A DNA stretch of 64,000 nt from Neptuniibacter caesariensis (GTDB lineage Bacteria > Pseudomonadota > Gammaproteobacteria > Pseudomonadales > Balneatricaceae), in assembly GCF_000153345.1 (NCBI RefSeq), contig NZ_CH724125.1, forward strand, positions 818,344 through 882,343. The letters run 5' to 3'. The first letter of the stretch is position 1. Every line of letters begins with the position of its first letter. Positions 42,969 through 52,515 of this stretch are shown one piece after another. The translations under genes were made by a program, and so were the position numbers. A model generated the notes under the pieces. That model had not been told where the DNA came from. It saw only the letters and a list, made by a program, of their open reading frames with translations, and made no database searches.

Positions 42969-43188
42969 CGACATTTTTTATTTTTATATTGGTCGCAATC
43001 CCTTGGCCTGTCATCGGTCTTGACCGTACATTCGGTCGGCCTTTTAATGATCAATAGTTTCCGTACTTAATGTTTCCAGATTATTACAAAAAATTATATT
43101 GCACTGCAATAACCCTAAAGCACTAAATGATTTGATTTGGATCAGTATTGGCTAATTTAGCTATTTCTGTTTTGGGTGCTTATGGCAG

Positions 43189-43213
43189 AAAAAAGCCCTC
43201 ATAAAGAGGGCAA
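43189..43213 (-). terminator. Terminator of the acyl-CoA oxidation operon
   Basis: GCCCTC/GAGGGC stem with an ATAAA loop. Six A on the plus-strand side give the U-run on the minus strand, about 70 bp past the last gene. Confidence 0.75.
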
Positions 43214-43280
43214 AAGGCGATTAAGCCAAAGGGGTCATCCTGACCCCCGGAGTGGTACACCACCATCGTGAATTAGGGGG

Positions 43281-45053
43281 TTAAAGCTGCTCAATATCGA
43301 TTGAGAATGTCTTACCCAGTCCGGTGCGGATCGTGGCTGAATGCTGGTCCACACGAGGTAAATAGTGATCAGCGAAGAACGCCGAAGTTGCAATTTTGGC
43401 GCTGAGGAATGCTTCGCCATACGCGTTATCTTCGGCCTTTAGCTGGTCGGCTTTCAGAGCACTCTGAGCGAGCAACCAGCCACCGACCAGATAACCCATC
43501 ATCATCAGGTTATCGAAGCTTACAGCGCCCATCAGCTGTTTATCTGAAGGCGCATTCTCAAGGATGTAGTTGCTTGCTGCAGTTGCAGCATTCAGGGATT
43601 GATTTAGTTGCACGCCAAGCTCTTGTAGCTCCGCTGTAGAACTACTGGTCAACAGCTCCACCGTTGAGCGGATATCAGTTTGCAACTGAGCCAGTGCAGC
43701 ACCTTTATCAAACAGGGTTTTACGACCGATAAGGTCGAGTGCCTGAATACCCGTGGTACCTTCATAAATTGGCAGAATACGCGCATCGCGATAGTGTTGG
43801 GCTGCACCGGTTTCCTCAATAAAGCCCATACCGCCGTGCACCTGAATGTTTAAAGACGTGATCTCTTGCGCAAGCTCAGTCATCCAGCCTTTAACGATCG
43901 GGGTGTAAAGCTCAACACGGGTTTTACTTTCGGCGTCACCATGATGTGTGCGGTCGATGTCAGCAGCGGCACTCAGTGCCAGTGCCCGCATCGCTTCGTT
44001 ACCTGATTTCATCGCCATCAGCATGCGGCGTACATCAGGGTGATTGATGATGGCGATCTTGCTGCCATCCGGGTTACTGCCCTGGAGACGCTCCTGGCTG
44101 TACTCCAATGCCTGCTGATAAGCTCGCTCCGAGATGGATAAGCCTTGCAGGCCAACCGACTGGCGAGCATGGTTCATCATGGTGAACATATAGCTCAGGC
44201 CTTTGTTTGGTTCGCCGATCAGATAACCGGTCGCACCGCCATTATCGCCAAAGCTCATCACGCAAGTTGGGCTGCCATGGATACCCAGTTTGTGCTCCAG
44301 AGAAACACAGCTGACATCATTTAATGCACCAGGCTGGCCTTGCTCATCGAGAAGGTATTTCGGCACGATAAACAGAGAGATCCCTTTCACACCTGCGGGC
44401 GCATCAGGAAGTCGAGCGAGCACCAAGTGCACAATATTAGAGGCCATCTGATGATCGCCCCAGGTAATAAAGATCTTTTGACCGCTGATTTTATAAGTAT
44501 CGCCGTCGGGCATTGCCTTGGCAGAAACAGCCGCAAGATCAGAACCGGCGTTAGGCTCAGTCAGGTTCATGGTGCCTGTCCACTCACCGCTGATCAATTG
44601 TGGCAGGTATTGTGTCTTAAGTTCGTCACTACCATGGGCAATCAGTGCTTCTACGGCGCCCTGGCTTAGTAGAGGGCAAAGTCCAAACCCCATATTGGCA
44701 GAGTGCCATAGTTCGTTAACGGCTGTTCCTAAAACATTAGGCAGAGCCTGACCACCAAACTCTTCAGGGCCGGTCAGGGTTGCCCAGCCGTTTTCTACAT
44801 ATTGCTGGTAGGCATCTGCGAAACCTGCTGTCTCTGTTACCGCGCCTTCAGATACTGTTGCGCCGTTTTGATCGCCAACGCTGTTAAGCGGTGCCAGAAC
44901 ATCCGCAGCGAGTTTACCGGCTTCCTCTACTACAACGTTCACCAGCTCCATATTAGCTTCTTGCAGATCCAGAGATTCACACAGTGAATCGAAGCCTACC
45001 AGTTGATCTAAAACGAAACCGGTATCTTTAAGGGGTGGATTATAGGTACTCAT
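43281..45053 (-). CDS. Acyl-CoA dehydrogenase, DmdC-like long form
   Basis: 590 residues, longer than classical 380-residue enzymes and similar in length and ending to the DmdC/AidB-like group. Motifs are SGEWTGTMNLTEPNAGSDLAA (FAD/substrate loop), GDHQMASNIVHLVLARLPDA, the catalytic-Glu region RILPIYEGTTGIQALDLIGRK, and a C-terminal domain after 470. It oxidises an acyl-CoA to the enoyl-CoA and passes electrons to ETF, coded next door. DmdC acts on methylmercaptopropionyl-CoA, but the substrate here is not proven. Start at 45053 (MSTYNPPLKD) fits family N-termini. Confidence 0.86.
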   Translation of the reverse strand: MSTYNPPLKDTGFVLDQLVGFDSLCESLDLQEANMELVNVVVEEAGKLAADVLAPLNSVGDQNGATVSEGAVTETAGFADAYQQYVENGWATLTGPEEFGGQALPNVLGTAVNELWHSANMGFGLCPLLSQGAVEALIAHGSDELKTQYLPQLISGEWTGTMNLTEPNAGSDLAAVSAKAMPDGDTYKISGQKIFITWGDHQMASNIVHLVLARLPDAPAGVKGISLFIVPKYLLDEQGQPGALNDVSCVSLEHKLGIHGSPTCVMSFGDNGGATGYLIGEPNKGLSYMFTMMNHARQSVGLQGLSISERAYQQALEYSQERLQGSNPDGSKIAIINHPDVRRMLMAMKSGNEAMRALALSAAADIDRTHHGDAESKTRVELYTPIVKGWMTELAQEITSLNIQVHGGMGFIEETGAAQHYRDARILPIYEGTTGIQALDLIGRKTLFDKGAALAQLQTDIRSTVELLTSSSTAELQELGVQLNQSLNAATAASNYILENAPSDKQLMGAVSFDNLMMMGYLVGGWLLAQSALKADQLKAEDNAYGEAFLSAKIATSAFFADHYLPRVDQHSATIRTGLGKTFSIDIEQL

Positions 45054-45163
45054 ATCTATCTCGCACTTTCTATCAGGCTGACGCACATGGCTTAACGGTC
45101 AGCAGGAACAAATATTTAAAAAGACGGGCAGGAGGGTGTAGAGCCTCCTGCCCGCAGAAGGAG

Positions 45164-46090
45164 CTACAGTTGTTTTTGTAGCTCTGGCATCACGTCAAAC
45201 AGATCAGCGACAAGGCCATAGTCTGCGACGGAGAAAATGGGTGCTTCTTCATCTTTGTTGATCGCAACGATCACTTTGGAATCTTTCATACCGGCCAGAT
45301 GTTGAATGGCGCCGGAGATTCCAACAGCAATATAAAGTTCAGGTGCGACGATCTTGCCTGTTTGCCCCACCTGCATGTCATTTGGTACAAAGCCAGCATC
45401 AACCGCTGCTCGGGATGCGCCAACTGCTGCGCCTAATTTATCTGCGACTTGTTCCAGCAGGGTGAAGTTCTCACCGTTACCCATTCCGCGTCCGCCTGAG
45501 ATGATAATTTCAGCAGAGGTGAGTTCAGGCCGGTCTGATTCAGCGACAACTTCTTCAACGAAAGCGGAGAGTTTGCAATCGCAAGAGATGTTCAGCTCGC
45601 TGATTTCAGATGATGGACCATTTCCAGCCGGTTCGAAGGCTGTCGAGCGAACACTGATCACTTTAATTGCGTCCAGAGATTCAACCGTCGCGATAGCGTT
45701 ACCTGCATAGATAGGGCGCTGGAAGGTATTCTCAGATTCAACAGCGGTAATATCAGAGATCTGAGCGACATCAAGAAGTGCGGCTACACGTGGCAGGAAG
45801 TTCTTACCTGACGTCGTCGCAGGTACTACGATGTGGCTGTAATCCTTACCAATTTCAGCCACCAGTTTGCCCATGTTTTCTGCTAACTGATGTTCATAAG
45901 CCAGGTCGTCGGAAAGCAGTACCCGGTTAATTCCAGCAATTTCAGAGGCGGCAACAGCAACCGCTTTACAGTTGCTCCCAGCAACCAGAAGGTGCAATTC
46001 ATCACCCATCTGCGTTGCGGCGGTTACTGCATTACGGGTGGCAGTTTTCAGCGTGCGATTATCGTGTTCAGCAATGATCAAAATAGCCAT
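45164..46090 (-). CDS. etfA: Electron transfer flavoprotein alpha subunit
   Basis: 308 residues, standard length. FAD-binding C-terminal domain shows SGGRGMGNGENF, VGASRAAVDAGFVPNDMQVGQTGK, VAPELYIAVGISGAIQHLAGM and the ending AINKDEEAPIFSVADYGLVAD. Carries electrons from the acyl-CoA dehydrogenase to ETF-quinone oxidoreductase. 11 bp after etfB. Confidence 0.95.
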   Translation of the reverse strand: MAILIIAEHDNRTLKTATRNAVTAATQMGDELHLLVAGSNCKAVAVAASEIAGINRVLLSDDLAYEHQLAENMGKLVAEIGKDYSHIVVPATTSGKNFLPRVAALLDVAQISDITAVESENTFQRPIYAGNAIATVESLDAIKVISVRSTAFEPAGNGPSSEISELNISCDCKLSAFVEEVVAESDRPELTSAEIIISGGRGMGNGENFTLLEQVADKLGAAVGASRAAVDAGFVPNDMQVGQTGKIVAPELYIAVGISGAIQHLAGMKDSKVIVAINKDEEAPIFSVADYGLVADLFDVMPELQKQL

Positions 46091-46101
46091 GGTGTGCCCC
46101 C

Positions 46102-46851
46102 TTAAAGTACTTTTGCTTCGTTTTTCAGTTTCTCGACCAGCTCATCTACGCTAGCCACTTTAATACCCGCTTGGCGTTCCGCAGGAGGAGTAACTTTCAG
46201 TAGCTTAGTGTGAGCTTTCAGCTCAACACCCAGTTCAGCGGGCGTCTTAACATCAAGCGGCTTACGTTTTGCTTTCATGATGTTTGGCAGGGATGCGTAA
46301 CGGGGTTCGTTCAAGCGCAGGTCCGTCGTAACGATGGCAGGCATATTCAATTCAACCGTTTGCAAACCACCGTCGACTTCACGGGTCACGTTGACTTTAT
46401 CGCCGTCAATTTTAACTTCAGACGCAAAAGTCCCCTGAGGCATATCGGTGAGTGCTGCGAGCATCTGACCGGTCTGGTTGTTATCTGAATCGATCGCCTG
46501 TTTGCCCATAATCACCAGGCCTGGCTGCTCTTCTTCGATCACTTTTGCCAGCAGTTTGGCAACATTCAGTGATTCAGGCATCTCTTCAGTTTCAACCTGG
46601 ATACCGCGGTCCGCACCTAAAGCCAACGCCGTACGAATCTGCTCCTGGCAAGGCTTAGGACCAATAGACACCACCACGACTTCAGAGGCTGTGCCTGCTT
46701 CTTTCAGGCGAACCGCTTCTTCTACCGCGATTTCACAAAATGGGTTCAGAGCCATTTTTACATTGGCCAGATCTACATCGGTGTTGTCCGACTTAACACG
46801 TACTTTGACGTTGTAGTCGATAACACGTTTTACGCTTACCAGTATTTTCAT
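46102..46851 (-). CDS. etfB: Electron transfer flavoprotein beta subunit
   Basis: 249 residues. Typical blocks are [69 protein letters not shown] and [25 protein letters not shown], including the AMP-binding region. The second ATG (46851) is chosen since GGGAG lies seven bases before it. 54 bp after the ligase gene. Confidence 0.95.
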   Translation of the reverse strand: MKILVSVKRVIDYNVKVRVKSDNTDVDLANVKMALNPFCEIAVEEAVRLKEAGTASEVVVVSIGPKPCQEQIRTALALGADRGIQVETEEMPESLNVAKLLAKVIEEEQPGLVIMGKQAIDSDNNQTGQMLAALTDMPQGTFASEVKIDGDKVNVTREVDGGLQTVELNMPAIVTTDLRLNEPRYASLPNIMKAKRKPLDVKTPAELGVELKAHTKLLKVTPPAERQAGIKVASVDELVEKLKNEAKVL

Positions 46852-46908
46852 CATTTTGCTCCCGGTCCCCGAAGCTTATGCTTCGGGGCTTTCACTCTGT
46901 TTTTATAT

Positions 46909-48558
46909 TTATGCGTCCTGCTCGACACCGTTAGCACGGTCACGAAGGAGGAACTTCTGAATTTTTCCGGTAGATGTTTTTGGCAGGTCGCCGAAAACAA
47001 TATCTTTTGGTGCCTTGAAGTGGGCCATATGCTCACGACAGAAATCGATAATCTCTTTCTCAGTGATATCGCGATCTGAACCCTCTTTCAGCGCGACAAA
47101 TGCGCAAGGTGTTTCGCCCCATTTCTCATGGTTTTTAGCAACCACGGCAGCTTCCTGAACCAATGGATGGCGGTAAAGTACATCTTCTACTTCAATAGAG
47201 GAGATGTTCTCACCCCCTGAAATGATGATGTCTTTAGAGCGGTCCTTGATCTCGATATAGCCGTCTTCATGCCATACCGCCAGGTCACCTGAGTGAAACC
47301 AGCCGCCTTCGAATGACTTCTCGGTGGTATCAGGGTTCTTCAGGTAGCCTTTCATCACCAGGTTCCCCTGCATGAAGATCTCACCCATGGTTTCGCCATC
47401 TTTTGGTACCGGCTTCATAGTCACAGGATCTGCAACCATAAGACCGTCTAGCATAGGTGCACGTACACCCTGGCGGGCTTTCAGCCGTGCTTTGTCGTCC
47501 AGAGATTTTTCATCCCACTCGTCGTGCCATGCACAGACAACGGAAGGTCCATAGGTCTCGGTCAGACCATAAACGTGGGTTACGCTGAAGCCCAAAGACT
47601 CCATGCCCGCGATAACTGCGGCGGGTGGCGCAGCGCCTGCCGTCATCACTTTAACCTGATGCTCAATGCCAGTCTTCAGTTCATCGTCAGCCGAGTTCAG
47701 CATATTCAGTACGATTGGCGCACCGCAGAAGTAACCGACTTTTTCCCGCTTAATCGCATTGAAAATATCGTCGGCACGTACGTGACGCAGGCAAACGTTA
47801 ACTCCGGCCATCGCGGCAATTGTCCATGGGAAACACCAGCCGTTGCAGTGGAACATCGGTAGCGTCCATAGGTAGACAGCGTGCTGGTCCATACCCCAGG
47901 AAATAGAGTTACTGATCGCATTCAGGTAAGCGCCACGGTGGTGGTAAACCACCCCTTTAGGATTACCTGTGGTGCCGGATGTGTAGTTCAGAGTGATAGC
48001 GTTCCACTCATCTGCAACTTTATGCGGAACGAAGTGTTCATCCCCTGTGGCGAGAAAGTCATCGTATTTCGTTTCTCCGATGAACTCACCCTCGCTCCAG
48101 TAGGGATCATCAATATCGATCACGAAAGGCTTCTCATCCAGCAGCTCTAGCGCACCTTTCACTACAGAACTGAACTCACGATCGGTGATCAGCACTTTGC
48201 TTTCCGCGTGTTTCAGGATGAAAGCAACCGCTTCAGAATCCAGACGGATATTGATTGAGTTAAGTACCGCGCCACACATAGGTACAGCAAAATGAGCTTC
48301 AAAATGCTCAGCCAGGTTGGGTGCCATGATAGACACCGCATCACCTGGGTTTACACCTTTAGCGCGCAGTGCGCTGGCAAACTGCTTACAACGCGTATAG
48401 GTCTCAGCCCAGGTGCGACGAACATCACCGTGTACAGTCGCGATCCGGTTCGGATAAACACTGGCTGCACGCTCGATAAATGTGATCGGTGTCAGCGCGG
48501 AGTAGTTAGCCTGGTTCTGATCAAGATCAGTTTCGAAGGCAGAAATAGGAGTATTCAT
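46909..48558 (-). CDS. Acyl-CoA synthetase (AMP-forming)
   Basis: 549 residues of the ANL superfamily. ATP loop NYTSGTTGNPKGVVYHHRGA, PMFHCNGWCFPW, VYGLTETYGPS, WFHSGDLAVWHEDGYIEIKDRSKDIIISGGENI, and the C-terminal catalytic lysine in PKTSTGKIQKFLLR. It belongs to the AlkK/DmdB-like group that activates medium-chain or methylmercaptopropionate-type acids. In this operon it would activate the acid imported by the ABC transporter. GAGGGA before the ATG. Confidence 0.9.
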   Translation of the reverse strand: MNTPISAFETDLDQNQANYSALTPITFIERAASVYPNRIATVHGDVRRTWAETYTRCKQFASALRAKGVNPGDAVSIMAPNLAEHFEAHFAVPMCGAVLNSINIRLDSEAVAFILKHAESKVLITDREFSSVVKGALELLDEKPFVIDIDDPYWSEGEFIGETKYDDFLATGDEHFVPHKVADEWNAITLNYTSGTTGNPKGVVYHHRGAYLNAISNSISWGMDQHAVYLWTLPMFHCNGWCFPWTIAAMAGVNVCLRHVRADDIFNAIKREKVGYFCGAPIVLNMLNSADDELKTGIEHQVKVMTAGAAPPAAVIAGMESLGFSVTHVYGLTETYGPSVVCAWHDEWDEKSLDDKARLKARQGVRAPMLDGLMVADPVTMKPVPKDGETMGEIFMQGNLVMKGYLKNPDTTEKSFEGGWFHSGDLAVWHEDGYIEIKDRSKDIIISGGENISSIEVEDVLYRHPLVQEAAVVAKNHEKWGETPCAFVALKEGSDRDITEKEIIDFCREHMAHFKAPKDIVFGDLPKTSTGKIQKFLLRDRANGVEQDA

Positions 48559-48568
48559 CTGTGTTCCC

Positions 48569-49498
48569 TCAGCTAAAGTTGTCGCGTTTAAACTTCATCA
48601 ACTGGCCAACGATGCCACTGCGGAAACTCAGTACGCAGATGACAAATACAACGCCCATAATGATGTGAATGTAGTTACCCAGCTCACCACCTGACAGGTA
48701 GTTCTGCATCGTTACGATAAAACCTGCACCAATGACCGGGCCGAAGATGGTTCCAACACCGCCTACCAGCGTCATCAGAATGACTTCGCCGGACATATGC
48801 CAGTGCACGTCAGTCAGGGAAGCCAACTGGAAAACCAGTGTTTTTGTCGAGCCAGCCAGCGCAGCCAGAGCCGCAGAGATAACAAAGGCGATCCACTTAT
48901 ATCGGTTAACGTCATAGCCCAGAGAGGTTGCACGGTCTTCGTTGTCACGGATTGCTTTTAGAATCTGACCAAACGGTGAGTGAACCGTACGGTTGATGAC
49001 CCAGTAGCCGAAGACAAAAATCGCCAGTACGAAGTAGTACATGGTCAGGTTGTCGCTCAGGTCGATCAGACCGAAGGCTTCACCACGTGGCACACCTTGC
49101 ATACCATCTTCACCGTTAGTGAATGGCGCCTGCAGGTAGATAAAGAACACCAATTGGGCAAGAGCCAGGGTTACCATCGCGAAGTAGATACCTTCACGTT
49201 TAACGGCCAGTTTTCCGAATAGGGCACCCAGGGCCGCGCCAGCAGCTGTGCCTGTCAGAATGGCGAGCTCAGGTGTCAGGCCGCTATTAATCATCAGATG
49301 ACCGGTGATATAGCCACCGGTGCCAAGGAACGCTGCATGGCCAAAAGATAGCAAGCCAACAAAGCCCAGTAGCAGGTTGAATGCACAAGCGAACAGGGCA
49401 AAGCAAAGTACTTTAGCCAGGAATACCGGGTAAAGAACTGAAGGTGCCAGCAGTGCCAATACCAGAAGGAATAGATTTAGCTTTTGATTATTAGTCAT
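48569..49498 (-). CDS. livM: Liv-type ABC transporter permease (LivM family)
   Basis: 309 residues, eight to ten membrane helices. Family blocks are CFALFACAFNLLLGFVGLLSFGHAAFLGTGGYI, YFAMVTLALAQLVF, RAIRDNEDRATSLGYDV and MTLVGGVGTIFGPVIGAGF. Inner-membrane channel half. 9 bp after livH. The substrate is more likely a carboxylic acid than leucine, given the adjacent ligase. Confidence 0.9.
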   Translation of the reverse strand: MTNNQKLNLFLLVLALLAPSVLYPVFLAKVLCFALFACAFNLLLGFVGLLSFGHAAFLGTGGYITGHLMINSGLTPELAILTGTAAGAALGALFGKLAVKREGIYFAMVTLALAQLVFFIYLQAPFTNGEDGMQGVPRGEAFGLIDLSDNLTMYYFVLAIFVFGYWVINRTVHSPFGQILKAIRDNEDRATSLGYDVNRYKWIAFVISAALAALAGSTKTLVFQLASLTDVHWHMSGEVILMTLVGGVGTIFGPVIGAGFIVTMQNYLSGGELGNYIHIIMGVVFVICVLSFRSGIVGQLMKFKRDNFS

Positions 49499-49507
49499 GG
49501 GATTCTC

Positions 49508-50386
49508 CTAAGCCTCTTTACCGAACAGGCCCGCAGGCTTAAGCAGCAGAACGATCACCATCACCAGGAAGATGACAGTTGTAGATGCTTCGGGGTAAAA
49601 ATACTTGGTCAGGCCTTCGACAACGCCCATCCCCAAACCGGTAAGGATGGCACCACCTATGGAGCCCATACCACCGATTACCACGATGGCAAATACGACA
49701 ATCAGAATATTGGAACCCATATCGGGCGAAACTGAGTAAACAGGGGCGGCCATGACTCCGGCAAAACCGGCCAGCGCTACACCAAAGCCAAACGTCAGAG
49801 TTACGATCAATGGAACGTTGATACCAAATGCCTGCATTAGCTGTGGATTCTCAGTACCGGCACGCAGATAAGCGCCCAGTTTGGTTTTCTCGATCATGTA
49901 CCAAGTACCAAAGCAGACAGCGACGGAAGCGATGATGATCCAGGCGCGGTAGTTTGGTAGGTACATAAATGGCAGACGGTTACCGCCTTTGAGCTCTTCA
50001 GGGATCGCATAAGACAGACCGGAAGAACCGAACATATGGGTAAACGCACCCTGGATAATCAGCGCCAGACCAAAGGTCAGCAGCAGGCTGTATAGGTGGT
50101 CTTCGTTAGCAATGGGGCGGATCAGGAAACGCTCCATCAGGATGCCGACCAAACCGACACAGACAGGCACGATAATCAGTGCCGCCCAGTAATTGATACC
50201 CATATATTTCAGCGCCAGAAACGCGATGAAGGCACCCAGCATATAGAGTGCGCCCTGGGCAAAGTTAATGATTTTCAGAAGGCCGAAAATAATCGCCAAT
50301 CCTAAACTCAGTAGAGCATAGAATGAGCCGTTGATCAGTCCGACCAGTAACTGGCCGAACAAGGCAAAGAGGTTAATATCGAACAT
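49508..50386 (-). CDS. livH: Liv-type ABC transporter permease (LivH family)
   Basis: 292 residues with about eight membrane helices. Blocks include LLVGLINGSFYALLSLGLAIIFGLLKIINFAQGALYMLGAF, RAGTENPQLMQAFGINV and VVIGGMGSIGGAILTGLGMGVVEGL. Partners LivM. Preceded by a hairpin that separates it from the binding-protein gene. Confidence 0.9.
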   Translation of the reverse strand: MFDINLFALFGQLLVGLINGSFYALLSLGLAIIFGLLKIINFAQGALYMLGAFIAFLALKYMGINYWAALIIVPVCVGLVGILMERFLIRPIANEDHLYSLLLTFGLALIIQGAFTHMFGSSGLSYAIPEELKGGNRLPFMYLPNYRAWIIIASVAVCFGTWYMIEKTKLGAYLRAGTENPQLMQAFGINVPLIVTLTFGFGVALAGFAGVMAAPVYSVSPDMGSNILIVVFAIVVIGGMGSIGGAILTGLGMGVVEGLTKYFYPEASTTVIFLVMVIVLLLKPAGLFGKEA

Positions 50387-50423
50387 AGGACATCTACCGT
50401 TTTTTCTTATTCGAAGTGATGTT

Positions 50424-50463
50424 AAAGCGGAGCAGGGTAGCCAAAGGCTACTCCTGCTGCTTT
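50424..50463 (-). other. livK-livH intercistronic hairpin
   Basis: AGCAGGAGTAGCC/GGCTACCCTGCT with one bulge and a TTT loop, extended by AAAGC/GCTTT. No U-run. It lies about 20 bp past the binding-protein gene and may favour that gene's mRNA. Confidence 0.6.
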
Positions 50464-50483
50464 ATGCCAAGGTTCTTTCGCGA

Positions 50484-51692
50484 TTAAGAGAAGTTGCACT
50501 GTGGCAGCATTGGGCTGAACGCTTCGTTGCCCGGAATCACGCTGATCACTTTGTAGATGTCGTTCTTATCTTTACGCTCTTCAGATTTCTTAATCTCTAC
50601 AGACAACATGTCGTGAACCATACGGCCGTCGGCACGTAGCTCAGCATTACGAGAGAAGAAGTCTTCAGGCTTAGTCGCTTTCATCTTCTTAATGACAACA
50701 GCCGCATCTTCAGTGCCTGATGCTTCAACAGCGTTCAGGTAATGAGTCGTTGCAGAGTAAACACCCGCGTGGATCATGCTAGGAATTGAACCGTGACGCT
50801 CTTCGAAGCGCTGGCTCCAGTCACGTGCTTTGTCATCCATATCCCAGTAGAAACCTGTTGTCAGACGCATGCCGCCGGCCACAGCCGGGTCCATCGCTTG
50901 TGCGTTCTGGGTGAATACCAGAAGACCAGCAACGTCCATCATCTCAGTCAGACCGAACTCAGTTGCTGTTTTCAGTGCGTTTACTGTGTCGTTACCTGCG
51001 TTAGCCAAAGCAACTACGTCAGCACCGGATGCCTGTGCCTGAAGTACGTAAGAGGAGAAATCAGTCGTGCCCAGTGGTGCGCGGATCGTACCGACAACTT
51101 CACCACCGTTCTCGTTGATGACTTTAGAGGCTACACCTTCCAGTGCGTGACCGAAGCTGTAGTCAGCTGTGATGAAGAACCACTTCTTCTTACCCGCCTG
51201 AACCATTGGCTTAACGGTACCGTTTGCCAGCGCAACCACGTTGTATGTCCAGTGAACGTTGAATGGGTTACAGCTCTTAGTTGTAAAAGTGTTAGACGCA
51301 GAACCAGAGATCAGGGTTAGCTTTTTAGCGTTCAGGTTAACTTTAGAAACCGCACCGGATACCGCAGAAGATACCAGGCCGCCAATCGCATCAACGCCAT
51401 CAGCTTCAACCCACTGACGTGCGATAGAAGATGCGATATCAGGCTTTAACTGAGAATCAGCCGTCACCAGTTCAATAGGCTGCCCCAGCGCTTTACCGCC
51501 GAAATCTTCGATAGCCATTTCAGCTGCGGTTACACAACCACGACCACAGATATCTGCATAAACACCACCCATATCGGCCAGGATACCTAGCTTTACTTTG
51601 CCGTCTGATTCAGCCATTACCGAAGTCGCTGCAGTGGCTGCGATAACACCGGAAACTAATGCTGCTGTAAGTGATTTGTTAAACGTTTTCAT
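50484..51692 (-). CDS. Liv-type ABC transporter periplasmic binding protein
   Basis: 402 residues with a signal peptide (1-27, SVMA). Type I fold (Peripla_BP_6): VKLGILADMGGVYADICGRG, GKALGQPIELVTADSQLKPDIASSIARQW, VDAIGGLVSSAVSGAVS, KKWFFITADYSFGHALEGVASKVI and GTTDFSSYVLQAQASGADVVALAN. Cys pairs (C49/C53-like, C140 and a C-terminal C) may form disulfides. Homologues of this group often bind carboxylates or amides, not branched-chain amino acids. Confidence 0.88.
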   Translation of the reverse strand: MKTFNKSLTAALVSGVIAATAATSVMAESDGKVKLGILADMGGVYADICGRGCVTAAEMAIEDFGGKALGQPIELVTADSQLKPDIASSIARQWVEADGVDAIGGLVSSAVSGAVSKVNLNAKKLTLISGSASNTFTTKSCNPFNVHWTYNVVALANGTVKPMVQAGKKKWFFITADYSFGHALEGVASKVINENGGEVVGTIRAPLGTTDFSSYVLQAQASGADVVALANAGNDTVNALKTATEFGLTEMMDVAGLLVFTQNAQAMDPAVAGGMRLTTGFYWDMDDKARDWSQRFEERHGSIPSMIHAGVYSATTHYLNAVEASGTEDAAVVIKKMKATKPEDFFSRNAELRADGRMVHDMLSVEIKKSEERKDKNDIYKVISVIPGNEAFSPMLPQCNFS

Positions 51693-51762
51693 ATTCTCTA
51701 ACTCCGCTCAGCGAGTCTGGTCTTCGCCAGACATAACAGGTTTGTTCTTATCGTGAGTTTGC

Positions 51763-52515
51763 TTACACACCCAGATAGGTGTTCAACAGCTCGGTTTTGG
51801 CTTCCAGTTCATCTGCATGCACTTCTTCAACGATGTGCCCGTGCTCCATCACGTAATGACGATCAGCAATTGGCGCTGCGAAACGGAAGTTTTGTTCAAC
51901 AAGGAGGATGGTGAGTCCTCGTTCTTTAAGAAGGCTAAGAACCTCGCCCAGTTTTTGCACAATGACGGGGGCGAGGCCCTCAGTTATTTCATCCAGTAGT
52001 AGGATGTTGGCACCCGTACGCAGAATGCGGCCTAATGCCAGCATCTGTTGCTCACCACCGGACAGACGTGTGCCCTGGCTGGTACGACGCTCATATAGGT
52101 TAGGGAAGATCTCGTAGATCTCTTCAACACTCATGCCATCAGAGCGAACATGAGGGGGAAGCAGAAGGTTTTCTTCAACGTTCAGGCTGGAGAAAATGCC
52201 GCGTTCTTCAGGGCAGAAACCAAGACCCAGATGAGCGATCTTATGCGCTGGCATATTGATGGTTTCGTTACCATTCACCACTACGCTGCCGGTACGACGA
52301 CCGACCATATTCATGATCGCTTTTAGGGTGGTAGAACGTCCCGAACCGTTTCGACCCAGCAGTGTCACCAGCTCGCCTTTATTCACATTGATATCAATAC
52401 CGTGAAGAATGTGAGACTCACCGTAGAACGCGTGCAGATTATCTATTCGTAGTTTTTCCCAGCTATTAGGGTGGTTTGCTTCCTGAGCAGATGGGATATT
52501 GGCTGGCTGGTTCAT
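51763..52515 (-). CDS. livF: Liv-type ABC transporter ATPase (LivF family)
   Basis: 250 residues. Signature LSGGEQQMLALGRIL, Walker B ILLLDEITEGLAP and switch His region VEQNF. Walker A reads GRNGSGRSTTL, with Arg (CGT codon) where ATPases have Lys. The change is seen directly in the DNA. Some LivF branches are known with GR-T/S-T here, so it may still be active. Start overlaps the livG stop by four bases. Confidence 0.88.
   Translation of the reverse strand: MNQPANIPSAQEANHPNSWEKLRIDNLHAFYGESHILHGIDINVNKGELVTLLGRNGSGRSTTLKAIMNMVGRRTGSVVVNGNETINMPAHKIAHLGLGFCPEERGIFSSLNVEENLLLPPHVRSDGMSVEEIYEIFPNLYERRTSQGTRLSGGEQQMLALGRILRTGANILLLDEITEGLAPVIVQKLGEVLSLLKERGLTILLVEQNFRFAAPIADRHYVMEHGHIVEEVHADELEAKTELLNTYLGV

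Noticed and set aside
43021-43060. Possible sigma28 promoter before the Aer-like gene
   Set aside because: CCGAT-like blocks occur on the minus strand but not with the required spacing to a TAAA element.
50793-51320. 175-codon plus-strand frame opposite the Liv-type binding protein gene
   Set aside because: A mirror of a strongly supported gene; Cys/His/Val-rich nonsense composition and no ribosome site.
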